A DNA stretch of 64,000 bases, taken from Nothophaeocryptopus gaeumannii (lineage: Eukaryota; Ascomycota; Dothideomycetes; Mycosphaerellales; Mycosphaerellaceae). The stretch lies in NCBI GenBank assembly GCA_031771865.1, contig JASISA010000001.1, forward strand, positions 1,426,001 to 1,490,000, in the 5' to 3' direction. The position numbers were made by a program, and so were the translations under genes. The notes beneath the pieces were generated by a model. That model did not search any database, was not told where the DNA came from, and saw only the letters and a program-made list of their open reading frames with translations. Of this stretch, positions 45,262 through 55,309 are shown one piece after another; the first letter of the stretch is position 1; every line of letters starts with the position of its first letter.

Positions 45262-47298
45262 ATGCACACTCCACGATCTGAGAAGTCGCAGACCCGGTAC
45301 TCCACCCCGGAGCCGGACTTGGACGACCACCGCTTTCAGCCTGAGAGCCTTCCTCCTGCGAACGAGAGTGCTCCTCAAGGGCGTCGCGGGACTTTGGCCA
45401 GTATCGTTGACACCGACCGACCGCAAGTCCCAAAACTGCAACTGCCTCCAGAGCACTATGGATCTGTCGCTCGAGACTTTGAGCAAGCGATCGAGGATGA
45501 TGACAAAAGTATCAAGAGTAACGGGTCGCGGCGCTCTGGAAAGTTGCGCTCGCCCGACGAGGACTGGCACCGAGAGCGACATGCGGATAGTAGCCCTGTC
45601 GCAGCAAGGCGAACGCTGTTCCGTCGCGCAATGCACAATGTGAACAGGGGTGACGACGAGTCCATCAGATCGCACGAGACGGACAGGTCCTCATCGCCTC
45701 CAAACTCCGTGGATGCTTTCGCTCCAGTACCAGCGAAGCAGCGAGGCAGGTCAGGGACTGTGAACAGCAAGGCGCCATCTGCGACAGCGTCCTTGCACCG
45801 GACTGTATCGAATGGAACACACCCACGGCGCCGACCCACATTCAGTGAGGAAGACCACCGAATCAAGTCTGATGTTGCTTCTCGCCGAAGCTCAGCAGAG
45901 GAGGATGTCTGCTTCCCACCGGAGGAGCCTCCAAACACGTACACTATCGACTTTGAGGATCTCGAGGAGTTTGTAGCCCAGACGCACACCAAAACGCCCG
46001 TGGCACATCCGTTCATGCCACAATTCTCGAAGTCGACTGTGCCGAAGCAGCGTGTGTTCGACGATCAGCGACGAGGGTCGCATCAGCATGTACAGGGTCA
46101 GCTGGATAGCTACTTCATCGATGTTGAGAGGTATGCCAACGGAGGCATCAACGCTGCATCTTCCGACGAGACCGAGAAGCCGGTCGAAAGTGACGAGTCT
46201 GAGGAGAAAGTTCTCCACCGAGTGCCGAGCACCATCGCCGAGCAGCCTTTGAACCGATGGACTTTCTTCTCGTCCGAAATCGACGAGACCATCCATGCGC
46301 CTGAACTTGGCGGCCTGTTGATGCCAGGCGAGACTTTCCGTGACCTGTTCGAGCTTGGTCCGGAAGGAGGCGTCTGGTGGCTCGACATGCTCAACCCATC
46401 TGAGGAAGAGATCTTCACCATTTGTAGCGCATTCCGGGTCCACCCTTTGACGCGTGAGGATATCACTACTCAAGAGACACGCGAGAAGGTTGAGTTGTTC
46501 AGAACCTACTACTTCCTGTGCTTCCGCAGCTTCTACGCGGTTGACAAGGAGAGCGATGACTACCTCGAGCCGATCAATATCTATGCTGTGGTCTTCAGGG
46601 AGGGATTGTTGACATTCTCCTTCTGCCCAAACAACCACGCATCTACCGTTCGCAAGCGTATTGGACGCCTTCGAGATTATGTCAATCTCTCTGCAGACTG
46701 GATTTGTTACGCGTTGATTGACGAGATTGTCGACTCCTTCGCACCAGTTCTCCGCGGGCTCGAACAAGAAACGGACAAGATCGAAGACTCGGTCTTCACT
46801 GCACGCTTCGAAGACTCTCGCGTCATGCTCCAACAGATTGGCGAATGTCGCAAGCGTATCATGGCCTTGACACGCTTACTTGGCGGCAAAGCGGATGTCA
46901 TCAAGAGCTTCGCCAAGAAGTGCAACGAGTCGTATGCTGTCGCACCGCGCGGAGATGTGGGCCTCTATCTCAGTGACGTTCAAGACCACATCGTGACCAT
47001 GATGTCGAACCTAGGCCATTTCGAAAAGATGCTGAGCAGGAGTCATACCAATCATTTGACTCAGATCACGCTGCAACACACTGAGCAAGGATCGCGTGCG
47101 AACGAGCTTCTTGGCAAGATTACAGTCCTCGCCACAATTTTGGTCCCGATGAACTTGGTCGCTGGTCTTTTCGGCATGAACGTTCACGTCCCCGGCCAAG
47201 GCGTCGAAGGCTATGGCTGGTGGTTTGGCATCGTGGGAGTCGTCTTGGCCCTCGCTATTGGTTGTGTCACGGCGGCCAAGAAATTGAAGTTGATTTAA
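45262..47298 (+). CDS. CorA-family Mg2+ channel (Mnr2/Alr type)
   Basis: An intronless frame of 678 residues. A long disordered Ser/Arg/Glu-rich cytosolic N-terminus (residues 1-230) precedes the CorA fold. LYxC-type core elements include GGVWWLDMLNPSEEEI and LTREDITTQETREKVELF. A long helix with EQETDKIEDSVF follows. Two membrane helices carry the family's GMN signature in LFGMNVHVPGQ (residues 638-640). The length and extended N-terminus fit the fungal Alr1/Alr2/Mnr2 group; plasma membrane or vacuole cannot be told apart. The frame opens at a GTG at 45208, but the first ATG is at 45262. It imports or releases magnesium as a pentamer. Confidence 0.92.
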   Translation: MHTPRSEKSQTRYSTPEPDLDDHRFQPESLPPANESAPQGRRGTLASIVDTDRPQVPKLQLPPEHYGSVARDFEQAIEDDDKSIKSNGSRRSGKLRSPDEDWHRERHADSSPVAARRTLFRRAMHNVNRGDDESIRSHETDRSSSPPNSVDAFAPVPAKQRGRSGTVNSKAPSATASLHRTVSNGTHPRRRPTFSEEDHRIKSDVASRRSSAEEDVCFPPEEPPNTYTIDFEDLEEFVAQTHTKTPVAHPFMPQFSKSTVPKQRVFDDQRRGSHQHVQGQLDSYFIDVERYANGGINAASSDETEKPVESDESEEKVLHRVPSTIAEQPLNRWTFFSSEIDETIHAPELGGLLMPGETFRDLFELGPEGGVWWLDMLNPSEEEIFTICSAFRVHPLTREDITTQETREKVELFRTYYFLCFRSFYAVDKESDDYLEPINIYAVVFREGLLTFSFCPNNHASTVRKRIGRLRDYVNLSADWICYALIDEIVDSFAPVLRGLEQETDKIEDSVFTARFEDSRVMLQQIGECRKRIMALTRLLGGKADVIKSFAKKCNESYAVAPRGDVGLYLSDVQDHIVTMMSNLGHFEKMLSRSHTNHLTQITLQHTEQGSRANELLGKITVLATILVPMNLVAGLFGMNVHVPGQGVEGYGWWFGIVGVVLALAIGCVTAAKKLKLI

Positions 47299-47829
47299 TT
47301 GTTTTACACTATAGCGGACATGTGCTACGACTCTCTGATTAGCATCTTAGCAAGCATTGTTGGGACGCATGATGGGGAATGGCAGCATATGACTTTCTTT
47401 CGGCGCTGGTCAGGGAATGCATTGTTTTGCTTGTCGTTATTGCTTGAGACCCATATGGTCGACAATTTGTCCTTCAGCTTCTGCGTATAGTTGAGAGTAC
47501 AGATGGGTATATCAATCGTACACATAGACTGAGGTACATCCTCTCAAGTGTCCTACCTTCCTCACATCATTGTTGTTTCGGGATGAGGCCAAGCTTTTCT
47601 GGGGTGGAGCCGCGAGTCTGGGATGCTGGCTCCGGACGGACAACCAGAAGGGGACAGTCTTGGCGCCGAGCACACCCGCGCTGTCACCTTTTGGTTGTCT
47701 CCCCCTTGGCTGGGTGGGTGCGTGCAGCTCCCGAGGTGAAGCTTCAGCACAGACGTCAGCCTTGACTTTCACGAGCCTTCAACACCACCTCTCAGTGCTC
47801 TCTATAAGCACCACTTCTGCCTTGCAACC
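47299..47829. other. Intergenic between CorA and HTD2
   Basis: About 530 bp with the CorA 3' flank and the HTD2 promoter. CCAACCT/CCAAAAGG-like GC-rich blocks near 47600-47710 are the only texture. No gene. Confidence 0.5.
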
Positions 47830-48975
47830 ATGGCGACCTCCCTCCTCCCACTCCGAACCCAATGTCTCCGCCAATCCACCCTCCGCGCCCCATCAGCCCG
47901 CCGCTGGGCAATACGCTACAACTCTTCGTTCGCCCATCTGCAGAAGGAACTACCCAAACGCCTTATCCAGCCCACGTTCGATGACCTCTCACCCAATGCC
48001 TCCTACCGTCTTGATATGACGCTCTCAGACTCCTTGCCAAATACGACCACGCCGACGGTATTACCGCCTACTTCCCTGGCGAAGGAATTACCCATACCGC
48101 ATCATCTCCTCTACTTCGAACCATCAAAGAGGCAGAGTGAGTGTCTCCCCGATGGAACGAATCCAGATCAAAGTCCTGGAGAGCCGTTCGTGAGGAGGAT
48201 GTGGGCGGGGGGCAGGGTGCTGTATAACCAAAATAATACTCTGCGCTTAGATGGGACGCGAGGGGTATGCTGTGAGTTTATACGAGATGTGAATATCAAG
48301 GGGACGGACGGCGATGAGAAGATTTTTGTCAGTGTCGAACGGAGACTGGCCAAGTGTACGGAAAAGGAGGTGGAGGAGATGGGAGAGGTGGAGGACGCAC
48401 AGGCGAGAAAGAAGTTGGATCATAGAGTTCGGCAGAGGTTATGGCGCGACAGCGAAGAAGACTTCGGAGAATGTTCAATCCTCGAACGACGAAATTTAGT
48501 CTTCATGCGAGGCCGTACACCCGAACAAGCTCAAGTCGAGGCAGCGAAGTCTTCAGGAAAGATCTTGAAACCTGAACATAAACCCGATTACTCACACACA
48601 CTCACCCCAGACGCGAAACTTCTCTTCCGCTTCTCTGCCCTGACATTCAACGCCCACGCCATCCACCTCGATCCCGAATACACCCGGCAAATTGAGGGTC
48701 ACCGAAATCTCCTCTTCCACGGTCCGCTCTCCTACATGTTCCTCATGACGCTTCTGCAACAACGGCTCGTGCAGGAAGGGAATGAAGTGATCAAGAGTGT
48801 GGAGTATAGGAACGTCGCGCCGTTATATTGCAATGAGGAAGTGACGTTCTGCGGAACGAGGACGGGGGAGCATAAATGGGAGATTTGGGCACAGACCCCA
48901 GAGGAAGGGATTGCGGTTAGGGGGAAGGTTGGGACTCAGAAGGGATATGTTGATAAGAGTGATTTGGGGAGGTGA
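47830..48975 (+). CDS. HTD2: Mitochondrial 3-hydroxyacyl-thioester dehydratase
   Basis: An intronless 381-residue frame. The first 35 residues are rich in Arg, Ser and Leu with no acid (LRQSTLRAPSARRWAIRYNSS), a typical mitochondrial presequence. The fold is a double hot-dog. FVRRMWAGGRVLY lies in the first half, and the hydratase active site reads RFSALTFNAHAIHLDPEYTR near residue 280, with the catalytic Asp/His arrangement of MaoC-like enzymes. HGPLSYMFL and VEYRNVAPLYCNEEV are also conserved in Htd2. It performs the dehydration step of mitochondrial type II fatty acid synthesis, which feeds lipoate. Confidence 0.9.
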   Translation: MATSLLPLRTQCLRQSTLRAPSARRWAIRYNSSFAHLQKELPKRLIQPTFDDLSPNASYRLDMTLSDSLPNTTTPTVLPPTSLAKELPIPHHLLYFEPSKRQSECLPDGTNPDQSPGEPFVRRMWAGGRVLYNQNNTLRLDGTRGVCCEFIRDVNIKGTDGDEKIFVSVERRLAKCTEKEVEEMGEVEDAQARKKLDHRVRQRLWRDSEEDFGECSILERRNLVFMRGRTPEQAQVEAAKSSGKILKPEHKPDYSHTLTPDAKLLFRFSALTFNAHAIHLDPEYTRQIEGHRNLLFHGPLSYMFLMTLLQQRLVQEGNEVIKSVEYRNVAPLYCNEEVTFCGTRTGEHKWEIWAQTPEEGIAVRGKVGTQKGYVDKSDLGR

Positions 48976-49149
48976 TGGGACGGACGAAAAGTTGTTTGAC
49001 GTAATGAAGCGCTGTGTAAAGATGTACGGTATTATGAGACGATGATGGAATAACAGAACCAATTGAGATAAATGAACAGCGAGGAACATGCTATTCATAT
49101 CTACATGCATGCAACATCATTTTCAGAAGCATCGCTCATCACAAAGCAT

Positions 49150-49785
49150 TAGCGCATTCAAGCACTTCCGCAAGAGCTGCAAGACGAGATCCTCAGTACG
49201 CTCTTGCTCCAAGATCCAGGTCCCGTCAAGATCCACAAAGGCGACCGCCCGCCAAACTACCTCAAGATTAGTCGAAATACCCGCAAACTGTTTGCAACAC
49301 GTTACTACGGATCCAGAACTTTCCTCATCGTCGGAGAATCGAGCGCCATACTTGGCTGGGCTCAAGCCTTGCCAGCAGAGCATCGCGCCCTCATCAAGTC
49401 ATGCCGAATGCTTATGAACTGGCCGTCCAGGACGTACAGCCCAGGCTACTCAACAGTCCATCAGGTTAATGGGTATCAACGCTCTGAGGGACATTCGAGA
49501 GGACCCAGAGGCGGTGGGCGTGCTTCCGGAGAACCTGACAATCAACATCAACGCTATCGGCTAGGACGGGCTATTTGAAGCCCACTGGGCGTCCGAGGAG
49601 CAGCCTCTGAATGCTCCTGACGTCTCATTGGTAAGTAATGCGATCCTGACCGCGGGCAGTGGATACTTTAGACTGACTTTGACTCGCAGGTTTGACTGAA
49701 GCTGCGCAAGATGTCTCGTCGGAATCGGAACTCAAGAAACGGAGTCTTGGAAGATGGTCCGTGATACTCATGTAAGAGCATGCGT
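49150..49785 (+). pseudogene. Decayed gene with F-box-like N-terminus
   Basis: From 49156 one frame reads IQALPQELQDEILSTLL, then PPNYLKISRNTRKLFATRYYGSRTFLIVG and ALPAEHRALIKSCR. This LPxELxxxI plus PPNxLxxSRxxR pattern is typical of fungal F-box-like proteins. After about 49400 the sense moves to a second frame (MPNAYELAVQDVQPRLLNS) and then a third (49469, INALRDIREDPEAVGVLPENL). The third frame is hit by TAG at 49562-49564 and goes on as DGLFEAHWASEEQPLNA to a GTAAGT donor at 49631. A further coding-like piece after the CAG at 49687-49689 (LTEAAQDVSSESELKK) is out of phase. TAG also precedes the first block. Several frameshifts and stops mean a pseudogene. Confidence 0.6.
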
Positions 49786-49994
49786 CAAACGTCGCGGGCC
49801 GGGACATTGAGATGAAGAGCGTATTGGGAGGATCGAGCTCGTGGGCTGAATTGAAAAAGCGGCGAGCGCGTTGGACATCGCTCCGAACGCTCTCCCTATG
49901 CTCGCTCACAGGAAATGTACAATCCACTCAAGCCACCCTTTACCCCAACATCAACAACAATAATACCAACATCTACAACCCATCATCCCTCTCC

Positions 49995-52010
49995 TCAAAT
50001 CCCAAATCTCTCCTTCGGCACAAAATTAAACGCCGTACTCACAACTGCCAAAATACTCGATACTACAATCAACCCCCAATCCACCGCCTTCCGCCATTTA
50101 CTCAATTCCCTCCCAAAAAGCTTCAAATGAAAAGCACAAGGCAAAATCAAACAAATCGTAAAACAAGCCACCGCACCCAGTAAACTCATAATCGTATCGA
50201 ATTCCGGAACCAATATCGCCAAGATAACAAACAAAACCACACAAAGCACGCGAACGGATATTTTGAGAATCCCACGCGTGAGGCCCGAACAGCCATGTGT
50301 CGTTTCTCCAGATCCCATAGCACGGGAATCGAGACCGAGGAAGAGTTCGAGGGTTGAGACGATGGGTCGGGCGTTTAGAGGGACTTTTGTGAGGGGGATG
50401 ATGGCGACGCAGATGACGATGAAGATTGATAGGCCTCTTGGGTAGCCGTCTAGCATGAGGATGTTGCGGGTGAGTTCGTCTTTTACGCTATCGCCGAACA
50501 TGAGGAGTCCGACGACCGCCATCAGGAGCTCGAGGCCGAATGTGAAGATGTAGGTGATGTTGACTCCTCGTCGGTATTTGTAGGGATGACGCATATCGCG
50601 GTAGATGTTTGGGAAGATGGAGTGGCCGCCCCAGGGGGACATTAGGATACCAAATGCCACGGGCAAGGTGCCCCAGTTTTGTGGCCAGAGGTATGTTGTT
50701 GCTGGTTCGCGGAGGGAGCCGGGGGTGTGAGGCTTGATGAGGCCGTCGATGAGGACTGCGAGGACGATTCCGAAGCAGGAGAGGATTCCTAGTATGGACG
50801 TGAATGATAAGAATCGCAGAGGGGCGAAACTTAGCGGGATGAGGATGATTCCGCAGATAATCTTCCAGTAGAAGACTCCCCATCCTGGAATTAAGGCGTC
50901 GAGGGAATCGGCGAAGAGGACGACGAGGGCTACGCAGAATGCGAGGAGTTCGAGGGAGAAGAGGATGGAGGTTCCGATGCGGGCCCAGCGACCAAAGGAT
51001 ACATAGGCTAAATCCGCGAAGGTGATGAGGCTGTTGTCGACATCGGCGCATTTGGCTAGGAGTTTGGCGGTGTAGCAGGTGGAGGTCCCGGCGAAGAAGA
51101 AGAATATGAGGCCGGGGATCCAGCCGGCGTATTTCATGGCTAGTGGGAGGGCGAGGAGGCCTACGCCGATGAGGACGTTCACACTGTTGAAGATGGTTTG
51201 TGGGAGGGTTGATTGGCCTACTATCACGTTTACGATCTTGCCATCATCTTCTTGGACTTTGTGGACGAGCATTGGCTCTCGTTCCTTGTCTGGTGCTGTT
51301 ACGCCTTTCATCTGCTGTTGGCGGAAAAGTCGTCCGGCATGCCGCATCGAAGATTCGTTGACCCGTGAAGATAGCGATCCCCATGTGGAGCCATAGCTGC
51401 CTCCGAAAGGCGATGCTAATTGCGGCTCGATGAGGAAGATGCTGTCGTCTGCCGGGGTTCTGGAAGTGATCTTCTGCAGCAGTGGTTGATCCTCCGTAGC
51501 CTGAGATTGTCTGTCTCGCGTTGTTACACTCGAAAGGTCTGCAGTGGCATCCTCCTCAATCGCATTATCCGAAATTGCCCTCTCTCGTGCCTGCAATTGC
51601 TCTCTAAGCAACGATCTTTGTGGCTTGGGTGTCGTATCCGATTCCTCCTCATCACCTGTTCCGGCTGGGTCGCTGTCGTCCGCATATCGAAAACTTTGTC
51701 GTAGCGGCGTCACTTCATGAAAGCCCACTGCTCGCTGCCATGATCTTGCAAAGTTGTCCAAGCTGTTCAGCCCTCCTGCTTGCCTTATCGCGTGCATCGC
51801 CATACCCACTGACGATCTCCGACGCCGCACTTGATGCCCTCCATCTGTTTCGTAGGCGGAAGGTATGGCCAGATAGTCGCCGTTGGAAGATTCATGATGC
51901 TCCTCGGTGTGCTGGTCGAAGGATATCCGGGTGTGGGAGTCCGCAGAGTCTGCTCTTCCGCGTTCGTATGCAGTCCAACTCGCTGGCAGCTGCCCTCTCT
52001 GCGAAGGCAT
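49995..52010 (-). CDS. AVT1-like vacuolar amino-acid transporter
   Basis: An intronless 671-residue frame. A hydrophilic N-terminus of about 265 residues, rich in Ser, Arg and acidic clusters, precedes an AAAP-family membrane domain of 11 or so segments. The domain starts STLPQTIFNSVNVLIGVGLLALPLAMKYAGW. Later landmarks are ADLAYVSFGRWAR, AFGILMSPWGGHSIFPNIYRDM and PLTKVPLNARPIVSTLE. In yeast Avt1 is a proton antiporter that loads neutral amino acids into the vacuole. The long N-terminal tail and domain order agree with Avt1 rather than Avt3/4. Divergent from eRF1 with 866 bp between starts. Confidence 0.9.
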   Translation of the reverse strand: MPSQRGQLPASWTAYERGRADSADSHTRISFDQHTEEHHESSNGDYLAIPSAYETDGGHQVRRRRSSVGMAMHAIRQAGGLNSLDNFARSWQRAVGFHEVTPLRQSFRYADDSDPAGTGDEEESDTTPKPQRSLLREQLQARERAISDNAIEEDATADLSSVTTRDRQSQATEDQPLLQKITSRTPADDSIFLIEPQLASPFGGSYGSTWGSLSSRVNESSMRHAGRLFRQQQMKGVTAPDKEREPMLVHKVQEDDGKIVNVIVGQSTLPQTIFNSVNVLIGVGLLALPLAMKYAGWIPGLIFFFFAGTSTCYTAKLLAKCADVDNSLITFADLAYVSFGRWARIGTSILFSLELLAFCVALVVLFADSLDALIPGWGVFYWKIICGIILIPLSFAPLRFLSFTSILGILSCFGIVLAVLIDGLIKPHTPGSLREPATTYLWPQNWGTLPVAFGILMSPWGGHSIFPNIYRDMRHPYKYRRGVNITYIFTFGLELLMAVVGLLMFGDSVKDELTRNILMLDGYPRGLSIFIVICVAIIPLTKVPLNARPIVSTLELFLGLDSRAMGSGETTHGCSGLTRGILKISVRVLCVVLFVILAILVPEFDTIMSLLGAVACFTICLILPCAFHLKLFGRELSKWRKAVDWGLIVVSSILAVVSTAFNFVPKERFGI

Positions 52011-52876
52011 TGCTGTGGCACAATCCTCTTAGCAGCCTCTTGCACGCGTCGCCTCCTCTCAATGAGTGATACCAGAGCTGTTGAAGCTCCCCCTGCGAGC
52101 CAATGTCTCCAGGAGGAGTGGTGGAAGGAGCGAGTCTGGACAGAAGAATTATGAAGAAAAGCTCTTACAGAAAGCACGAGAGACGTTGCACCACTATCTT
52201 TCAGTAAAGATAGTGCAAGTCGATCCCGTTCGAAACGGAGACGAAATTGATCAGAGCGTCGGTTGAGGCTTCTTATGGGGACGAGCTAGCGGAAGCCTTG
52301 TAGGTTGAGCTGTGGTCGATGAGGTCGGGGGAGGGGAGGGAGGCATGGAAACTTCGTTGGCCCAGACACCCGACTGAGCGTCTCGTGACGGGTAACAGCG
52401 GTATAGGTACGTATAGCCTTTGAACTCTAACTGCGCAGCATGTGTGAGGTCGTAGATGCGAAACAGGGCGGTATAGAGGGCATGGAAGTCGTCTGGTGGT
52501 GTTTCCTAGACGTGTTGGATATAGCCTATCATTACCCCTCGGGCGGTCAGTCATGCGCTTGCGTAAAGAGCACAGCACATTGACAACCATCGCAAGCCTG
52601 AGGAAGCAATACTCCGGGTCCTCCCATTTGACATTTTACCACCCGCAAGGTAAGTTGCATCTGACGCACACACCCGACGCCTGCCGAGCACGAGTCAAGG
52701 GCACAGCGAAGAGTCGGTCGCCGCTGCTTGGTTTGGTCCCTTCGTCAATTGGCTGGTTGCTGCCCACCTCAAATTTCGTCCCGACCAACTTCAAAGGTCA
52801 CCTTCCCTCCTCCACCCCCACCACCTACTAACACCGCCGAACACTGTGAGCGAGCCGGGCTCCAACACCCGCAACC
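52011..52876. promoter_or_regulatory. Divergent promoter region, AVT1-like / eRF1
   Basis: No gene was recognised in 866 bp. The part next to eRF1 (from about 52790) is a C-rich leader (CCTCCACCCCCACCACC), as often seen before highly expressed fungal genes. Confidence 0.45.
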
Positions 52877-54181
52877 ATGTCGGCTCCTCAAGCGAACGAC
52901 GCCGAAAAGAATATCGAGATCTGGAAGGTCAAGAAATTGATCAAACGCCTGGAAGCCGCCCGCGGCAATGGAACCTCCATGATCAGCCTGATCATCCCGC
53001 CCAAGGATCAGGTCTCGCGCGCCGCAAAGATGTTGGCCGAAGAGTTCGGAACTGCCTCCAACATCAAATCGCGCGTGAACCGCCTGTCCGTCCTGTCCGC
53101 GATTACCTCCACCCAGCAGCGTCTTAAACTGTACTCCAAGGTCCCCCCGAACGGCCTGGTCGTATACTGTGGTGAAATTATCACGAGCGAAGGAAAAGAG
53201 CGGAAAATAAACATCGACTTCGAACCTTTCAAGCCGATCAACACCTCTCTATACCTGTGTGACAACAAGTTCCACACCGAGGCTCTCAGCGAATTGCTGG
53301 AGTCAGACCAGAAGTTCGGCTTCATCATCATGGATGGAAACGGAGCGCTTTTTGGAACACTGGCTGGAAATACCAGAGACGTCCTCCAGAAGTTTAGCGT
53401 CGATCTTCCGAAGAAGCACGGTCGTGGTGGTCAATCTGCCCTGCGTTTTGCGCGTCTGAGAGAAGAGAAGCGCCACAACTACGTCCGCAAGGTCGCCGAA
53501 TTGGCTGTGCAGAATTTCATCACGGCCGACAAGGTCAACGTGGCTGGTCTCATTCTTGCTGGTTCCGCCGACTTCAAGAACGATCTCAACCAGTCCGATC
53601 TGTTCGATCAGCGTCTCCAGGCCAAGGTCGTCAAGGTCGTCGACGTCTCCTACGGTGGCGAGAACGGTTTCAACCAGGCCATTGAGCTTGCTGCCGAGAC
53701 GCTGTCCAACGTCAAGTTCATCCAGGAGAAGAAGTTGATCAACAAGTACTTTGACGAGATCAGCCAAGATACTGGCAAAGTTTGTTATGGTATCGACGAT
53801 ACTTTGAAGGCGTTGGAAGCTGGTGCAGCAGAGACTTTGATTGTCTACGAGAATCTTGAAATGACCCGTTGGCAATTGAAGAGCAGCGAGGGCAGCGAAG
53901 TCATTCTGCACACCACCAAACAACAAGAGACAGACCGCAGTATATTCATGGACAAGGAAGCCGGCCAGGAGATGGAAGTTATTGACTCAATGCCATTCCT
54001 GGAGTGGCTTGCTGAGAAGTACCGCGACTTTGGTGCTACTCTCGAGTTTGTTTCCGACCGATCTTCGGAAGGTAACCAGTTCGTGCGCGGATTTGGTGGT
54101 ATTGGCGCTATCCTTCGCTACAAGCTCAACTTTGAGCAGCTTAATGCCGATGATGACGAGGACGAATTCTACGATGATTGA
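52877..54181 (+). CDS. SUP45: Translation termination factor eRF1
   Basis: An intronless 434-residue frame, full length for the family. Domain 1 has TASNIKS (NIKS at residues 62-65) and the YxCxxxF stop-codon reader as LYLCDNKF near 126. Domain 2 has the peptidyl-hydrolysis GGQ at residues 184-186 within HGRGGQSALRFARLR. Domain 3 binds eRF3 and ends with an acidic DDDEDEFYDD tail. It recognises all three stops in the ribosomal A site. Codon use is strongly biased to C-ending codons (ATC, AAG, CTC), which fits high expression. A separate small gene begins only 48 bp after the stop. Confidence 0.97.
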   Translation: MSAPQANDAEKNIEIWKVKKLIKRLEAARGNGTSMISLIIPPKDQVSRAAKMLAEEFGTASNIKSRVNRLSVLSAITSTQQRLKLYSKVPPNGLVVYCGEIITSEGKERKINIDFEPFKPINTSLYLCDNKFHTEALSELLESDQKFGFIIMDGNGALFGTLAGNTRDVLQKFSVDLPKKHGRGGQSALRFARLREEKRHNYVRKVAELAVQNFITADKVNVAGLILAGSADFKNDLNQSDLFDQRLQAKVVKVVDVSYGGENGFNQAIELAAETLSNVKFIQEKKLINKYFDEISQDTGKVCYGIDDTLKALEAGAAETLIVYENLEMTRWQLKSSEGSEVILHTTKQQETDRSIFMDKEAGQEMEVIDSMPFLEWLAEKYRDFGATLEFVSDRSSEGNQFVRGFGGIGAILRYKLNFEQLNADDDEDEFYDD

Positions 54182-54229
54182 CAAATAAATGACCTCCCGG
54201 AGGAGGCGCTACGACAGAACCCATCCGCA

Positions 54230-54519
54230 ATGAGCGGTCAGACAGCGTCTCCCACGCAGCCCAAGGAGGCTGCGACTGCTACTGCCTCAGCAGTCGAAGA
54301 GGCAGAACCAGCGCCAAGAGCGACGAAGGAGCCGTCGAGCTCCAGCAGCAAGCCGAAGTCGTTTGCTCAGAAGGTCATAGCCAAGCAGCAGACCGCGGCA
54401 GCGAAGCACACCAGCCACCGACCCAATGTGAGTCAATACCATCAGAACTTACAGGTACAATCAATTCATGCTGACTTATCCAGGTGTCTTCGCCACTGAG
54501 AGCAGGCATCGCCGCCTGA
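54230..54519 (+). CDS. Small hypothetical protein directly after eRF1
   Basis: Two exons (54230-54427, 54484-54519) with a 56-bp intron (GTGAGT...TGCTGACTTATCCAG) give 77 residues. The sequence is Ala/Thr/Glu-rich, then a Ser run, then KSFAQKVIAKQQ and finally HRPNVSSPLRAGIAA. The textbook-quality intron with the branch point in place, and a natural end (PLRAGIAA) after splicing, argue that it is translated and real. No family recognised. Only 48 bp separate its ATG from the eRF1 stop, on the same strand, so its promoter must lie in eRF1 or the two share a transcript. Confidence 0.6.
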
Positions 54520-55309
54520 CGTCCATACTCGCTCGACGCTCAGGGCGACGAGTCTAGGTCAGCACCAGTTTCGCCGTTGGCCAAAACACGGACTCCTCCG
54601 ATCGAGTAAGAGTAACATTGCAATCGCGATGCTAGCAACAACATACATCGCCGCAACATGCTTTCGGAATGGTAGATTTGGGTTGCGTTGCTTCAGTGGC
54701 TTCAAGTTCAGCAAAAAGGACACTCCTTCGACAAGACATGCTTTTGGTCGGAATGGCGGGTTTGAGAACTCTCCAGATTGGTAAAGATAGCTCGTCGAAC
54801 TCAATACACTCCTTCGTCGCAACACTTCTTCTCTTTGCCCTCCGCCGTGAATCCCGTATCTTGGCACAGATCCTGCCTTAGTGCCTTAGCACGGCTTTGA
54901 CCGTTATCCGAGCGGCACTGAACTTCAACTTCACCTCAAACCTCTCGCCATTGTCATTGGCCCGCGCATGAACAATATGCAGTGCTAGCTGTTGTTGCCT
55001 GCCATTGGCAACGGCGCACAATGGCGCGTGATGTTCCCTGATTTTAGTTATTTTCTACAACTTCTCACTTCTCACCTCAACATTGACAAGACCATCCGAC
55101 ATCCACCTTCGACATCCGCCAGACGACGCCACTGCCACTCTGCCACCTGCCTGCCACCGCCGCGCCATACGCTGCACCATGGAGTGACCAAGGATCTGTA
55201 ACTGGATATTAACGTGTAGCGCAGATACCAGCGCCGCAAAGTCTCAAACCTCCTCAAGCACAACCTTCGCAAGCTCCGCAAGTTCGGTCGCTGATTCCAA
55301 ACCAAAGCC
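54520..55309. other. Intergenic before prephenate dehydratase
   Basis: A minus-strand frame 54867-54559 has one hydrophobic segment (AAMYVVASIAIAMLLLL) but no ATG at its start and no consistent continuation. The last 250 bp are the C-rich leader of the next gene. Nothing else was seen. Confidence 0.4.

Noticed and set aside
54559..54867. Minus-strand frame with a hydrophobic segment
   Set aside because: No ATG start, and a better C-terminus lies in another phase; could not be spliced into a convincing protein.
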